Part shown: one piece after another, positions 1 through 8,130 of the stretch
Layout of the letters: the number at the start of each line of letters is the position of its first letter
Position numbering within the stretch: the stretch's first letter is position 1
Source of the DNA: an uncultured Oscillospiraceae bacterium
GTDB lineage: Bacteria; Bacillota; Clostridia; Oscillospirales; Acutalibacteraceae
Assembly: GCA_902478605.1 (NCBI GenBank)
Contig: CABSLQ010000028.1
Coordinates: forward strand, 1-38,567
DNA length: 38,567 bases
Reading direction: 5' to 3'
Position numbers and translations under genes: made by a program
The notes under the pieces: generated by a model
Seen by the model: only the letters and a program-made list of their open reading frames with translations
Database searches by the model: none
What the model was told of the DNA's origin: nothing

Positions 1-51
1 TCGACCTCTAGCGTGACAGGCTAGCGTTCTAACCAGCTGAACTACCGGGCC
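1..51 (-). tRNA. tRNA-Asp(GTC), 3' part outside window
   Basis: Read on the minus strand it begins GGCCCGGTAGTTCAGC, a normal acceptor and D arm, and has an anticodon loop CTGTCAC closed by the stem CTAGC/GCTAG, giving anticodon GTC (Asp). The T arm and acceptor 3' strand lie beyond position 1. It follows tRNA-Val by 14 bases and shares its promoter. Confidence 0.95.
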
Positions 52-65
52 AAATTCCAAACTCC

Positions 66-141
66 TGGTGGGAACAACAGGGCTCGAACCTGTGACCCCC
101 TGCTTGTAAGGCAGGTGCTCTACCAGCTGAGCTATGCTCCC
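66..141 (-). tRNA. tRNA-Val(TAC)
   Basis: A complete 76-nt cloverleaf: acceptor GGGAGCA pairs with the 3' strand before CCA, the anticodon stem CCTGC/GCAGG closes loop CTTACAA (anticodon TAC, Val), and the T loop has GGTTCGAACC. CCA is encoded (TGG at 66-68 on plus). It is the first gene of a minus-strand tRNA operon with tRNA-Asp. Confidence 0.97.
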
Positions 142-172
142 GAAACCGTCGCCGTGTCAAGCGACGCTGTAT

Positions 173-201
173 ATAATACTATACTCCGCGCGGTTTGTCA
201 A
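173..201 (-). promoter_or_regulatory. sigma-A promoter of the Val-Asp tRNA operon
   Basis: Minus strand TTGACA (196-201), 17-base spacer, TATTAT (173-178): near-perfect consensus 30 bases before tRNA-Val. The -35 lies inside a small palindrome CGGTTGACAAACCG, which also occurs at the tRNA-Ser promoter near 37969. A leader hairpin (CGTCGC/GCGACG) lies between the promoter and tRNA-Val. Confidence 0.85.
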
Positions 202-278
202 CCGGTTTTTTTAATTCTTTTGCGTGACTTTTCGTTTTGTACGATTGAATAAAGAACCGGCTGAAACCGGAAACTTTT

Positions 279-1169
279 TCACTCCGCGCGCCGGGCGGCT
301 TCCCTTGCCAGACGTTCAAGGTCCTGCCGTTCAAAGCGATAGACCGCGTCGCAGAACTGACAGGTGGCCTCCACCTTCCCCTCCTCGTCGGGCAGCGAAA
401 GCAGCTCTTCCGGCTGCATGGCGGCCAATGCCTGTTCCACCTTTTCGCGCGAACAGGCGCAGCGGTAAACCGGATCGTAGGTGTCCAGCACATCGTAGGG
501 CATACCGTCCAGCACCTTGGCCACAATATCTTCCGGCGTCAGGCCCTCGGAGAGCATCGCCGTCATGGGCGGCAGCACCGCGACGTTTTTCTCCACCTGA
601 TCGATGACTTCCTCCGGGCAGAAGGGAAGCAGCTGCAGCAGCAGGCCGCCCGCCGCCTGCACACTCAGATCCGGATTTACCAGCACGCCGAGCGCGCATA
701 CCGTGGGCACCTGCTCGCTTGTGGCATAATACTGGGTAATATCCTCGGCGATTTCGCCCGACACAAGCGGCGTGCAGCCGATATACGGCTCTGCACCGCC
801 CGTATCCCGCATAACATACAGCATGCCATCGGTGCCCACCGCCCCGCTGACGTCCAGCTTGCCGTTTGGCTTAAGCGGAATTTCCACCACCGGCTGCGCA
901 GCGTAGCCGCGGGCATTGCCCAAGCTGTCCGCAACGGCCATAATGGTGCCGGCCGGACCGCCGCCGTTCACCTTGAGGGTCACCGAATCCTCCCTCCCCT
1001 TGAGCATGATGCCCATGAGTGAAGAGGCGGTCAGCAGCCGCCCCAGCGCCGCCGTCACCACGGCGGACGGGTGATGGATGCGCTCCGCCTCGGCCACCAT
1101 ATCGGTGGAATCGATGACCATCGCCATCACGGTCGCGTCGGTTGTCAGGCAGCGAATCGCTTTACTCAT
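279..1169 (-). CDS. hslO: Hsp33 redox-regulated chaperonin HslO
   Basis: A 296-residue protein of usual Hsp33 length. Hsp33 is a cytosolic holdase that is inactive when reduced with zinc bound, and activated by oxidative unfolding. The C-terminal zinc site is intact: Cys237-x-Cys239 and Cys270-x-x-Cys273. The N-terminal core has the family motif with VNGGGPAG around residue 68 and NPDLSVQAAGG near 165. It is the last gene of a minus-strand run after a methyltransferase (26-base gap), so is probably cotranscribed with it. No strong terminator follows; only a weak CCGG/CCGG hairpin before the tRNA operon. The ATG at 1167-1169 lies downstream of a weak GGGAC motif. Confidence 0.96.
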   Translation of the reverse strand: MSKAIRCLTTDATVMAMVIDSTDMVAEAERIHHPSAVVTAALGRLLTASSLMGIMLKGREDSVTLKVNGGGPAGTIMAVADSLGNARGYAAQPVVEIPLKPNGKLDVSGAVGTDGMLYVMRDTGGAEPYIGCTPLVSGEIAEDITQYYATSEQVPTVCALGVLVNPDLSVQAAGGLLLQLLPFCPEEVIDQVEKNVAVLPPMTAMLSEGLTPEDIVAKVLDGMPYDVLDTYDPVYRCACSREKVEQALAAMQPEELLSLPDEEGKVEATCQFCDAVYRFERQDLERLAREAARRAE

Positions 1170-1195
1170 AGTGTATACAGTCCCATCTGTTTTGA

Positions 1196-1972
1196 TTACA
1201 ACTTTTTTATCGGCGCCATGTCCTTTTTGTTTACCGCCGCAATCAGCCAGCGTTCGCAGGACAGTCCGGGCGGCTGATAAGTCATGTCCTCGTAAACCCC
1301 AACCGTTTCAAACCCCGCCTCTTGTAGCAGCCGTTTCCAGGTAGGGAGCGTGTAGGCTCTTTCCCGCACGGCGTCGGTCAGGCGGCTGTAAGTGCCGTCC
1401 CCTTCTTCCACGAAAAAGTCGAGCAGCATCTCCACCTCGCAGGTGCGCGGAATAAAGCGGTTGCGCCACACGCAGAGAAAGTCCCCCTGCTCATAGACAA
1501 AGGCATTATCCCCGAGAACCTCCCGGTGCTTGTACGGCGTGTTCGCATCGAACAGCAACAGGCCGCCCGGCTCAATAAACAGCCCCAGGCGGCGGAACAC
1601 CTCCGCCAGATCCGCCGTGGTTGTCAGGTGATTCAAGCTGTCCAGCACACAGACGGCCCCTTCCACCGTGCCGTACAAGTCAAGCTGCCGCATATCCTGC
1701 TCAAGAAAGAGGAGCGAACGTCCTGCCTGCGCCGCCTTATCCATGGCGGCGGCCAGCATGTCCTCCGAGGCGTCCACGCCGATGACATCCACGCCGCGCG
1801 CCGCCAGTTCGAGCGACAGGCTGCCCGAGCCGCAGGCCAGATCGAGCAGCAGCGCGGGCTTTTCCCGGCCATGGCGCGCAAACAGAGAAAGAAGATAGTC
1901 CGCCCGCTGGGCATACCCCACATCGGTGGTCAGCCGATCGTAAAAGGCGGCAAAGGCGCTGTATCCCGTCAT
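1196..1972 (-). CDS. class I SAM-dependent methyltransferase
   Basis: 258 residues. A Rossmann-type methyltransferase: motif I is LDLACGSGSLSLELA near residue 45, followed by an acidic end of strand 2 (VIGVDAS) and a motif LEQDMRQLDL. The substrate cannot be told from sequence; many small-molecule methyltransferases of this type exist in Clostridia. The frame is open up to 2053, but the ATG at 1970-1972 has a good GGAGGG Shine-Dalgarno 7 bases upstream and starts the conserved fold (YSAFAAFYDRL), while the longer form would run 62 bases into the preceding gene. It sits 19 bases after the YerC-like regulator and before hslO. Confidence 0.85.
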   Translation of the reverse strand: MTGYSAFAAFYDRLTTDVGYAQRADYLLSLFARHGREKPALLLDLACGSGSLSLELAARGVDVIGVDASEDMLAAAMDKAAQAGRSLLFLEQDMRQLDLYGTVEGAVCVLDSLNHLTTTADLAEVFRRLGLFIEPGGLLLFDANTPYKHREVLGDNAFVYEQGDFLCVWRNRFIPRTCEVEMLLDFFVEEGDGTYSRLTDAVRERAYTLPTWKRLLQEAGFETVGVYEDMTYQPPGLSCERWLIAAVNKKDMAPIKKL

Positions 1973-1991
1973 AGTCTGCCCTCCGGCACCG

Positions 1992-2303
1992 TTATTTTTC
2001 AAGACTGCCCTTTTCGTCGGCATCCATGCGGGAGAACACCATATCATATGCATCGCAGCCGTAGATCAGCGAACGGTTCACCCGGCTGATGGTCGCGGTG
2101 GAGGCGCCGGTGGCGGCGACAATGTCGCTGTATACCCGCTTATCGCTGAGCATCTTGGCCACCACGATACGCTGCGACATGGCCTTAATTTCCGCGACCG
2201 TACATAAGTCCTCAAAGAACTGATAGCATTCTTCCATCGTTTGCAGCTTCAGAATCGCCTGAAACAAAAAGTCGGTGTTGTTGTCCTTGATTTTCGAATT
2301 CAT
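1992..2303 (-). CDS. YerC/YecD family TrpR-like DNA-binding protein
   Basis: 103 residues, the usual length of the YerC/YecD family, which shares the Trp repressor fold. The helix-turn-helix is visible at about residues 60-80 (YSDIVAATGASTATISRVNR), and the N-terminal part (FQAILKLQTMEECYQFFEDL) is a dimerisation-type helix pair. Its ligand and targets are not known from sequence. It opens a three-gene minus-strand run with the methyltransferase and hslO. The ATG has GAGGGAG five bases upstream. The upstream 50 bases are AT-rich, but I could not settle a promoter. Confidence 0.9.
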   Translation of the reverse strand: MNSKIKDNNTDFLFQAILKLQTMEECYQFFEDLCTVAEIKAMSQRIVVAKMLSDKRVYSDIVAATGASTATISRVNRSLIYGCDAYDMVFSRMDADEKGSLEK

Positions 2304-2353
2304 CGCCGCTCCCTCACTTCTGTACCATTTTTATCATTTTAACACAGTACAGC

Positions 2354-2402
2354 GTGAAAATAAAGAGCACGCCGCAAAATATTTTTACGGCGTGCTCTTT
2401 TC
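2354..2402 (-). terminator. rho-independent terminator of tyrS
   Basis: A perfect 13-bp stem (2362-2374 with 2388-2400) around a 13-base AT-rich loop. On the minus strand it is followed by a T-rich run (TTTATTTT). It starts about ten bases after the tyrS stop. Confidence 0.93.
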
Positions 2403-2412
2403 GGCCTTTTCT

Positions 2413-3645
2413 TTATCCCAGCAGCACTTTATGAAAAGCTTTTTTCCCTTTTTTGAGCACGACATATCCTTTGGAAAAGGCTTCCCTGGACACCGAAGCT
2501 GTAAAGCTGTCCACCTTTTCATCGTCCACCGATACGCCCCCCTGCTCGATAAGCCGGCGTGCCTCGCCGCGCGAAGGGGCCAGCTTGGTCAGCACCAGCA
2601 GATCGATGACGCCGACAGCGCCGTCAGCAAACGTTTCTTCCCCTATGGTCGTGGTCGGCATATTGACGCTCGCCGCACCGGCGCCGAACAGGGCCCGGGC
2701 CGCTTCCCGCGCCTTTTCTGCCTCGTCCTGCCCGTGCACAAGGGCCGTTACCTCATATGCCAGGCGTTCCTTCACTTCGTTGATGGCGCTGCCCTGCGCC
2801 TTGGCCAGCTCGTTTATTTCCTCCACCGGCACAAAGGTCAGCAGCTTGAGGCATTTGATGACGTCGGCGTCGTCCACATTGCGCCAGTACTGGAAGAACT
2901 CATACGGCGTGGTTTTTTCCGGATCGAGCCATACGGCCCCCTTCTCCGTCTTGCCCATCTTTTTGCCTTCCGAGGTGGTCAGCAGGGCGAAGGTCATGCC
3001 GTAGACCTCCTTGCCCGCCTTGCGGCGGCACAGCTCCACGCCGCCGATGATGTTGCTCCACTGGTCGTCGCCGCCCAGTTCCATCTGGCAGTTGTATTTC
3101 TGGTTCAGATAGTAGAAGTCATAGCTCTGCATGAGCATGTAGTTGAATTCGAGGAAGGACAGGCCGCGCTCGAGCCGCTGCTTGAAGCATTCGAAGGTCA
3201 GCATGCGGTTGACCGAGAAATGCACGCCTACCTCCCGCAGAAAATCGATATAGTTCAGCGGCAGCAGCCAGTCGGCATTGTTGACCATCAGGGCCTTGCC
3301 GTCGGAAAAATCGATGAAGCGGGCCATCTGCTTCTTAAAGCAGTCCACATGGTACTGGATGGTTTCCGGGGTAAGCATTTTGCGCATGTCGGTTTTTCCC
3401 GACGGATCGCCCACCATTCCCGTGCCGCCGCCGAGCAGCGCCACCGGGCGATGCCCCGCCCGCTGCATATGCGCCATAACCATCAGCTGTACGAAATGGC
3501 CCACATGCAGGCTGTCCGCCGTGGGATCGAAGCCGATGTAAAAGGTGACCGGTTCGTCTCCGCCGAGCAGCTCGCGGATCTTTTCTTCGTTGGTGGTCTG
3601 GGCAATCATGCCCCGGGCCTGCAGTTCGTCGAATACGTTTTTCAT
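2413..3645 (-). CDS. tyrS: tyrosyl-tRNA synthetase
   Basis: 410 residues, the usual bacterial TyrRS length. It charges tRNA-Tyr in the cytosol. Visible motifs: the class I HIGH signature as HVGHF after DPTADSL (near residue 47), the KMSKS equivalent KKMGKT (near 230), and a C-terminal S4-like RNA-binding domain (LAPSRGEARRLIEQGGV). The frame is open up to 3696, but the ATG at 3643-3645 (MKNVFDELQARG) is the family start and has AGGAAG upstream; the longer form would run into the T-box terminator. Expression is controlled by the T-box leader just upstream. A strong terminator follows. Confidence 0.97.
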   Translation of the reverse strand: MKNVFDELQARGMIAQTTNEEKIRELLGGDEPVTFYIGFDPTADSLHVGHFVQLMVMAHMQRAGHRPVALLGGGTGMVGDPSGKTDMRKMLTPETIQYHVDCFKKQMARFIDFSDGKALMVNNADWLLPLNYIDFLREVGVHFSVNRMLTFECFKQRLERGLSFLEFNYMLMQSYDFYYLNQKYNCQMELGGDDQWSNIIGGVELCRRKAGKEVYGMTFALLTTSEGKKMGKTEKGAVWLDPEKTTPYEFFQYWRNVDDADVIKCLKLLTFVPVEEINELAKAQGSAINEVKERLAYEVTALVHGQDEAEKAREAARALFGAGAASVNMPTTTIGEETFADGAVGVIDLLVLTKLAPSRGEARRLIEQGGVSVDDEKVDSFTASVSREAFSKGYVVLKKGKKAFHKVLLG

Positions 3646-3671
3646 CTCATTTCTTCCTTTCCTTTTCGTGC

Positions 3672-3945
3672 ACGGGTACAAAAAAGCCCCCTGCACAATC
3701 TGTGCAGAGGGCGGAAATTCCGCGGTACCACCTCTGTTTGCCGCCTCCTCACGAAAACGGCCTCACGGGGCGTCGGACAACGCCCCCGCGCGGTAACGTG
3801 CGCACACGGCTCCCCTACCCACGCCTTGCGGCGCTTCAGGTCGCGGCTCCGAGATGTATTTCGCCCCACGTCCGCGCCGCCTTCCACCAGCCGGCGGCTC
3901 TCTGTGCCGAATGGGCGGGGTTACTTCTTCCCTTCCTTGCCTGTT
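3672..3945 (-). promoter_or_regulatory. Tyr T-box riboswitch leader
   Basis: The conserved T-box element TGGTACCGCG is at 3721-3730 (minus). It precedes a terminator hairpin (arms 3701-3712 and 3686-3697) with a T6 run at 3680-3685. Upstream, the stem I region holds GAAATACATC, giving a UAC (Tyr) specifier at 3856-3858, consistent with the downstream gene. Known mechanism: uncharged tRNA-Tyr pairs with specifier and T-box bulge and stabilises the antiterminator. The leader fills the 331-base space between tyrS and the next gene. Confidence 0.95.
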
Positions 3946-3950
3946 TACTC

Positions 3951-3979
3951 AGTAAACCATATTTTGCGCAAAAAGTCAA
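3951..3979 (-). promoter_or_regulatory. sigma-A promoter of the tyrS T-box leader
   Basis: Minus strand TTGACT (3974-3979), 17-base spacer, TTTACT (3951-3956). The -35 overlaps the last codons of the upstream small membrane-protein gene, so tyrS has its own promoter nested at the end of the recN operon. The -10 is imperfect, but spacing and position directly before the leader fit. Confidence 0.75.
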
Positions 3980-4194
3980 GTATTATTCGTATCGTTCGGC
4001 GGCGAGACGGTCTGAATCAGTTGAAACAGCTGTGCCACCTGCTGCTGTAGCTGTACCACCTGCTGCTGCAGGCAGCGTATCTCCTGTTTCTTATGGCTAA
4101 AGATGCACGCCAATAGCGTAATGATCACCACCGGCACGGCCAGGATTATCACGATCGGCAAAATCTGCACTACAAGCAATCCAAATGACGACAT
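3976..4194 (-). CDS. small membrane protein with glutamine-rich coiled coil
   Basis: 72 residues; I do not recognise a family. An N-terminal hydrophobic stretch (about residues 6-33, rich in Ile, Val, Leu) forms one long or two short membrane segments. Then comes a basic SHKKQE turn and a heptad-like Leu/Gln segment (about 41-63: LQQQVVQLQQQVAQL) predicted as a coiled coil. The tail is polar. A good GGGGAG lies nine bases before the ATG, 18 bases after recN, so it is probably translated as the last gene of that operon. It could be a membrane-tethered oligomerisation module; no function can be assigned. Confidence 0.7.
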   Translation of the reverse strand: MSSFGLLVVQILPIVIILAVPVVIITLLACIFSHKKQEIRCLQQQVVQLQQQVAQLFQLIQTVSPPNDTNNT

Positions 4195-4212
4195 AATTAA
4201 GATCTCCCCCCA

Positions 4213-5880
4213 TTATTCTTCGCCCGCATCAAGCATTTCCCGCGCGGCCACACGGGCCGCGTCGGTCACCTCTCCGCCGATGATGCGGGCCAATTCCAGC
4301 TCGCGTCCCTGTGCATCCAGCGGCTGCACCTCGGTGAAGGTGCGCCCGCCCCGCACCGATTTGGCAATGAGCAGATGATGATGTGCCTGCGCCGCAATCT
4401 GCGCCAGATGGGTGACGCAGAGAATCTGCCGGGAAGCCGCCGTTTCCCGCAGCTTAATCCCCACTTTTAGAGCGGCACGGCCGCTGATGCCCGTGTCCAC
4501 CTCGTCGAAGATCAGCGTATCGATGTCGTCCGCCTCCGCCATGACCGACTTGATGGCCAGCATGATGCGGGACAGCTCGCCGCCCGACGCGATGCGGGAA
4601 ATCGGCTTGGCCGGCTCGCCCGGGTTGGCCGAAATAAGAAACTCCACCTTATCTCCCCCGGCCGAGGCCAGCGCCGTGCGTTCCATCGATACCTCCAGCG
4701 TCACGCCCGGCATATCGAGGAAGGCCAGCTGCTCCCCCACGTCCTTGGCAAACCGAGCAGCGGCTTTCCGGCGGGCGGCAGTCAGCGTTTCGGCCGCCGC
4801 GATGGTGTCCTCTTTCGCCTGCTCCAGCTCCGCGCGCAGCCGGACAGCCGTCGCATCAGACATCTCGATAGTATCCAATTCCTGCCGCGCCTGCTCAAGA
4901 AAAGCGAGCGCCGCCTCCTCGCTGCCGCCGTATTTGGTCAGCAGCCGGCGCAGCTCATCGAGCCGCGCCTCCAGCTCCTCCAGATCCGCCGCGTCAAATT
5001 CCAGCCGATCCGCCGATTCCCGCAGCTCTTCGGCGCATTCCTCGGCATCATACAACACGCTCTGCAGCCGGGAAGCCAGCGCCTCCAGCTCCTGCATATA
5101 GCGCCCCGCATCGGCGAGGGCATCCGCCGCCTGCGATAAGGCGGCCAGGCCGCCGGCGCTTTCCTCATCCCCCAGCAGCGCGGCTTTAGCGCCATGCAGA
5201 GACGCCGCGATACGCCCGGCGTTGCGCATCATGGTGCGCCGGGCGAGCAGCTCGTCCTGTTCACCCGGGCGCAGATGGGCCCCCTCGATTTCCTCGATCT
5301 GAAAACGCAGCAGGTCGATGCGCCGCGCCTTCAGCTCCTCATCCATATCGGTGCTTTTGAGCTGATGCCGTATGTCGCAATACCGACGATACGCCGCCTC
5401 ATAGGCGGCGCGCACCGGCAGCAGGCCGCCGAGCCGGTCCAGATAATCCACATGCTTTTCAGGCGCCAGAAGCGCCTGGTTTTCATGCTGTCCGTGCATA
5501 TTCACGAGCAGCCGGCCGATGTCGCGCAGCATGGAAACGGTTGCCGGGCGGCCGTTTATCCGGCAGCTCCCCTTCCCCTGCACGGAGATGCTCCGCTGGA
5601 TGAGCAGGGTACCATCCTCGTCCGGCTCGAACCCCATCTCCCGCAGCGCCGCCAGCACGCCGTCCGACACATCGGTAAACACGGCCGAGACATGGGCCTC
5701 TTCGCTGCCGGTACGCACCAGATCCCGCCGCAGGCGCTCGCCGAGCACGGCGTTGATAGCGTCGATGACAATGGATTTGCCGGCCCCCGTCTCGCCGGTC
5801 AGTACGTTCAGGCCGGAGTCAAAGGCAATATCCGCCTGTTCAATGACCGCAATATTTTCAATATGCAGATTCGCCAGCAT
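4213..5880 (-). CDS. recN: DNA repair protein RecN
   Basis: 555 residues, full length. RecN is an SMC-like ATPase acting early at double-strand breaks. Walker A GETGAGKS is at residues 29-36. A long coiled-coil middle (about 150-370) is interrupted by a hinge. The C-terminal ATPase lobe has the signature SGGELSR and Walker B TLIFDEVDTGISG, followed by the His switch (CVTHLAQIA). The gene order argR-recN is common in Firmicutes, and here argR lies 20 bases upstream. AGGGAGG precedes the ATG. Confidence 0.97.
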   Translation of the reverse strand: MLANLHIENIAVIEQADIAFDSGLNVLTGETGAGKSIVIDAINAVLGERLRRDLVRTGSEEAHVSAVFTDVSDGVLAALREMGFEPDEDGTLLIQRSISVQGKGSCRINGRPATVSMLRDIGRLLVNMHGQHENQALLAPEKHVDYLDRLGGLLPVRAAYEAAYRRYCDIRHQLKSTDMDEELKARRIDLLRFQIEEIEGAHLRPGEQDELLARRTMMRNAGRIAASLHGAKAALLGDEESAGGLAALSQAADALADAGRYMQELEALASRLQSVLYDAEECAEELRESADRLEFDAADLEELEARLDELRRLLTKYGGSEEAALAFLEQARQELDTIEMSDATAVRLRAELEQAKEDTIAAAETLTAARRKAAARFAKDVGEQLAFLDMPGVTLEVSMERTALASAGGDKVEFLISANPGEPAKPISRIASGGELSRIMLAIKSVMAEADDIDTLIFDEVDTGISGRAALKVGIKLRETAASRQILCVTHLAQIAAQAHHHLLIAKSVRGGRTFTEVQPLDAQGRELELARIIGGEVTDAARVAAREMLDAGEE

Positions 5881-5900
5881 CGCGATCCCGGCCTCCCTTT

Positions 5901-6362
5901 TCAGCCCGCAGAATGGCGCAGTATCTTTTTAAGCGAGGCGGCAAGCTCCACCGACTGCGCTTCCGATTTGGTAATGCACAAAATGGTGTCGTCGCCGGCC
6001 AGCGTGCCCACCACGTTATCCCAGTGCAGCGAATCCATCGCCGCGCAGGCGGCCTGCGCCATGCCGGTCAGGCACTTGATCACCACGATATTGCCGGCGT
6101 AATCGATGCCGATAACCGCGTCGTTGAAAAGCGAATGAAACTTGGAGGAGATGTGATCGTTCTGCTGCCGCGCCGTGGAATAGCGATATTGTCCGTCGCT
6201 GTCCAGCGTTTTGACAAGGCGCAGCTCCTTGATATCCCGCGATACCGTAGCCTGGGTCACTTCAAAGCCGCTTTCCCGCAGACGTTTAAGCAGTTCGTCC
6301 TGCGTGTCCACCGGCGTGCTGTGGATGATTTCCAGGATCTTCGCGTGCCGTTTGGTTTTCAC
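5901..6362 (-). CDS. argR: arginine repressor ArgR/AhrC
   Basis: 153 residues. The N-terminal winged helix-turn-helix is visible (ELLKRLRESGFEVTQATVSRD, about residues 23-43), followed by the C-terminal arginine-binding, hexamer-forming domain with a GTLAGDDTILCI motif near 118. It normally represses arginine synthesis and activates catabolism when arginine is bound. The start codon is GTG at 6360-6362, with AGGAGATG upstream, six bases after nadK. No arginine genes are in the window, so its targets lie elsewhere. Confidence 0.96.
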   Translation of the reverse strand: MKTKRHAKILEIIHSTPVDTQDELLKRLRESGFEVTQATVSRDIKELRLVKTLDSDGQYRYSTARQQNDHISSKFHSLFNDAVIGIDYAGNIVVIKCLTGMAQAACAAMDSLHWDNVVGTLAGDDTILCITKSEAQSVELAASLKKILRHSAG

Positions 6363-6368
6363 TGTGTC

Positions 6369-7199
6369 TCATCTCCTGTTTATCAGTTTTTGACTGAGCA
6401 CATCGTAAAAGGAGGTCTGCTTGAGCTTGATGAGCCGGGCATCCGCGGCGCTGCGCGAAACGGTGATCACGTCGCCGTCCGCAATATCCGTTCCTTCCTC
6501 CCCGTCCACCGTCAAAAACACCTTGCGCCCATCGGACAGCAGGGGACGGATGGACAAAGCCGCATCTGCCTGAAAGAGATAGGAACGGGAATACAGCGAA
6601 TGCGGGCAAACCGGCGTAAGCAGCAGGCAGTTCAGGGCCGGATCCACAATCGGACCGCCTGCGGACAGCGAATAGGCCGTCGAACCGGTTGGTGTGGCGG
6701 CAATGACGCCGTCTGCCCGATAGGTGATGACCGGCTCCCCGCGGTTGGCGACCTCCAGCTCGACCAGACGCGATAGGGACCCCCGCGATACCACCGCTTC
6801 GTTCATGGCGGTGAACTGCTTTTCCCCTTCACCGGTATTCACCGTCACGTCGAGCAGCATGCGGTGCTCGACGGTATACCGGCCTGCAATGAGGGCGGAC
6901 AGGCTGTCCAGCTCGTTGGTTTCCAGCCCGGCCATGAACCCGAGCCGGCCGGCATTGATACCGAGCACCGGCCGGAAGTAACGGGCGGCGCGCTTGGCGG
7001 TATGTATGATCGTGCCGTCACCGCCGATGGCGACGACCACATCGCTCGCGGCGATGATCTCATCCGCCGCATCGGACGGGAACTGTTTGTCCGGCGGAAG
7101 CAGCACCTGCGTATCCAGCTTTTTGAATGCTTCGCATACCTGGGCGAGCGTTTCGCCGCCGCCCGCTGCTTTGAAATTGGGAATCACCGCCACGCGCAT
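6369..7199 (-). CDS. nadK: NAD kinase
   Basis: 276 residues, usual length. It phosphorylates NAD+ to NADP+ in the cytosol. The GGDGT catalytic motif is at residues 59-63, with NAGRLGFMAGLE following, and the glycine-rich NAD-binding loop (PTGSTAYSLSAGGPIVDP) near residue 170. It sits between tlyA and argR in the conserved dxs-tlyA-nadK-argR-recN order. A terminator lies between tlyA and nadK, so transcription of nadK depends on readthrough or on a nearby promoter that I could not define. Confidence 0.97.
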   Translation of the reverse strand: MRVAVIPNFKAAGGGETLAQVCEAFKKLDTQVLLPPDKQFPSDAADEIIAASDVVVAIGGDGTIIHTAKRAARYFRPVLGINAGRLGFMAGLETNELDSLSALIAGRYTVEHRMLLDVTVNTGEGEKQFTAMNEAVVSRGSLSRLVELEVANRGEPVITYRADGVIAATPTGSTAYSLSAGGPIVDPALNCLLLTPVCPHSLYSRSYLFQADAALSIRPLLSDGRKVFLTVDGEEGTDIADGDVITVSRSAADARLIKLKQTSFYDVLSQKLINRR

Positions 7200-7226
7200 G
7201 CCCTTTACCCATCCTTCCAGAAGTTT

Positions 7227-7262
7227 ATAAAAAAGCCGATGCTCAACGGATACAGCATCGGT
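7227..7262 (-). terminator. rho-independent terminator after tlyA
   Basis: An 8-bp stem (CCGATGCT at 7236-7243 with AGCATCGG at 7254-7261) with a T6 run on the minus strand. It splits the long housekeeping operon between tlyA and nadK, only 28 bases before the nadK start. Confidence 0.85.
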
Positions 7263-7310
7263 CCGGGGGGCGGAAGCGCCATCCGTTTCGGCCGCTTTTC
7301 CGCCTTTACA

Positions 7311-8129
7311 TTATCGTTTTTTGGTTCCTAAGGCGTCCCACGCCTGCTGCACTGTCTGCTCCACACAATCCAGCGGCACGCAGCCGTCCCGGCGCAGCAG
7401 CGCGAGATATTCGATATTGCCCTCGCCGCCGGTGATGGGCGAAAAGGAAAGCGCCTGCACGGGCCAGCCCTGTCCGGCAAAAAAGACGCTCGCATCCCGC
7501 AGCACCTGACGGTGTGCCTTTGGATCCCGGACCACGCCGTTTTTACCGACGGCCTGCCGCCCCGCTTCAAACTGCGGCTTAACCAGGCACACGGCCTCCG
7601 CGTCCTCGCGCAGGAACCTTGCCGCCGCCGGGAACACCGCTTGCACTGATATAAATGATACATCAATCGAGCAAAATTGTACAGCATTTTCCGCCACAAA
7701 ATCGCGGATTCTTTCGGTTTGGCGCATATCCATGCCTTCCATCACGCAGACGCGCGGATCCGCCCGCAGCGTATCGTGAAGCTGCCCGTGTCCCACGTCG
7801 ACAGCATACACCTTCGCCGCGCCATGCTGCAGCATGCAGTCGGTGAAGCCGCCCGTCGAGGCGCCCACATCGAGCGCCGTTTTGCCGGTCAGCTCAAGGT
7901 CCCAGATCTCCAGCGCCTTTTCCAGCTTATAGCCGCCCCGCCCGACATAGCGCTGCGTACCGGCATCGCAGGAGATCGCCTCTTTTGCCCCGACAAGGTG
8001 AGAGGCTTTCCCGATGATTTTGCCGTTTACCTGCACATGTCCCGCCGCAATCAGTTCTTTGGCCTTTTCTCTGCCGCTGGCAAGCCCGCGGGCCACCAGT
8101 GCGGCATCCAGCCGCTTTTTTTCTTCCAT
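7311..8129 (-). CDS. TlyA family 16S/23S rRNA 2'-O-methyltransferase
   Basis: 272 residues. An N-terminal S4 RNA-binding domain (RLDAALVARGLASGREKAKELI, then VQVNGK) is followed by an FtsJ-like Rossmann domain (ALDVGASTGGFTDCML near residue 90, with VYAVDVGHGQL). TlyA enzymes methylate ribosomal cytidines in mycobacteria; in Firmicutes the same family (YqxC) is little studied. The ATG at 8127-8129 is one base after the dxs stop, with AGAGGA upstream in the dxs end. The longer open frame to 8198 only overlaps dxs. Confidence 0.92.
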   Translation of the reverse strand: MEEKKRLDAALVARGLASGREKAKELIAAGHVQVNGKIIGKASHLVGAKEAISCDAGTQRYVGRGGYKLEKALEIWDLELTGKTALDVGASTGGFTDCMLQHGAAKVYAVDVGHGQLHDTLRADPRVCVMEGMDMRQTERIRDFVAENAVQFCSIDVSFISVQAVFPAAARFLREDAEAVCLVKPQFEAGRQAVGKNGVVRDPKAHRQVLRDASVFFAGQGWPVQALSFSPITGGEGNIEYLALLRRDGCVPLDCVEQTVQQAWDALGTKKR

Positions 8130-8130
8130 C

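Noticed and set aside
240..275. Terminator after hslO
   Set aside because: Only a CCGG/CCGG hairpin with a broken T run; too weak to call.
2275..4050. 591-codon open frame on the plus strand opposite tyrS
   Set aside because: Antisense shadow of a GC-rich gene. tyrS has all motifs and a T-box on the other strand, and the frame runs through the T-box leader.
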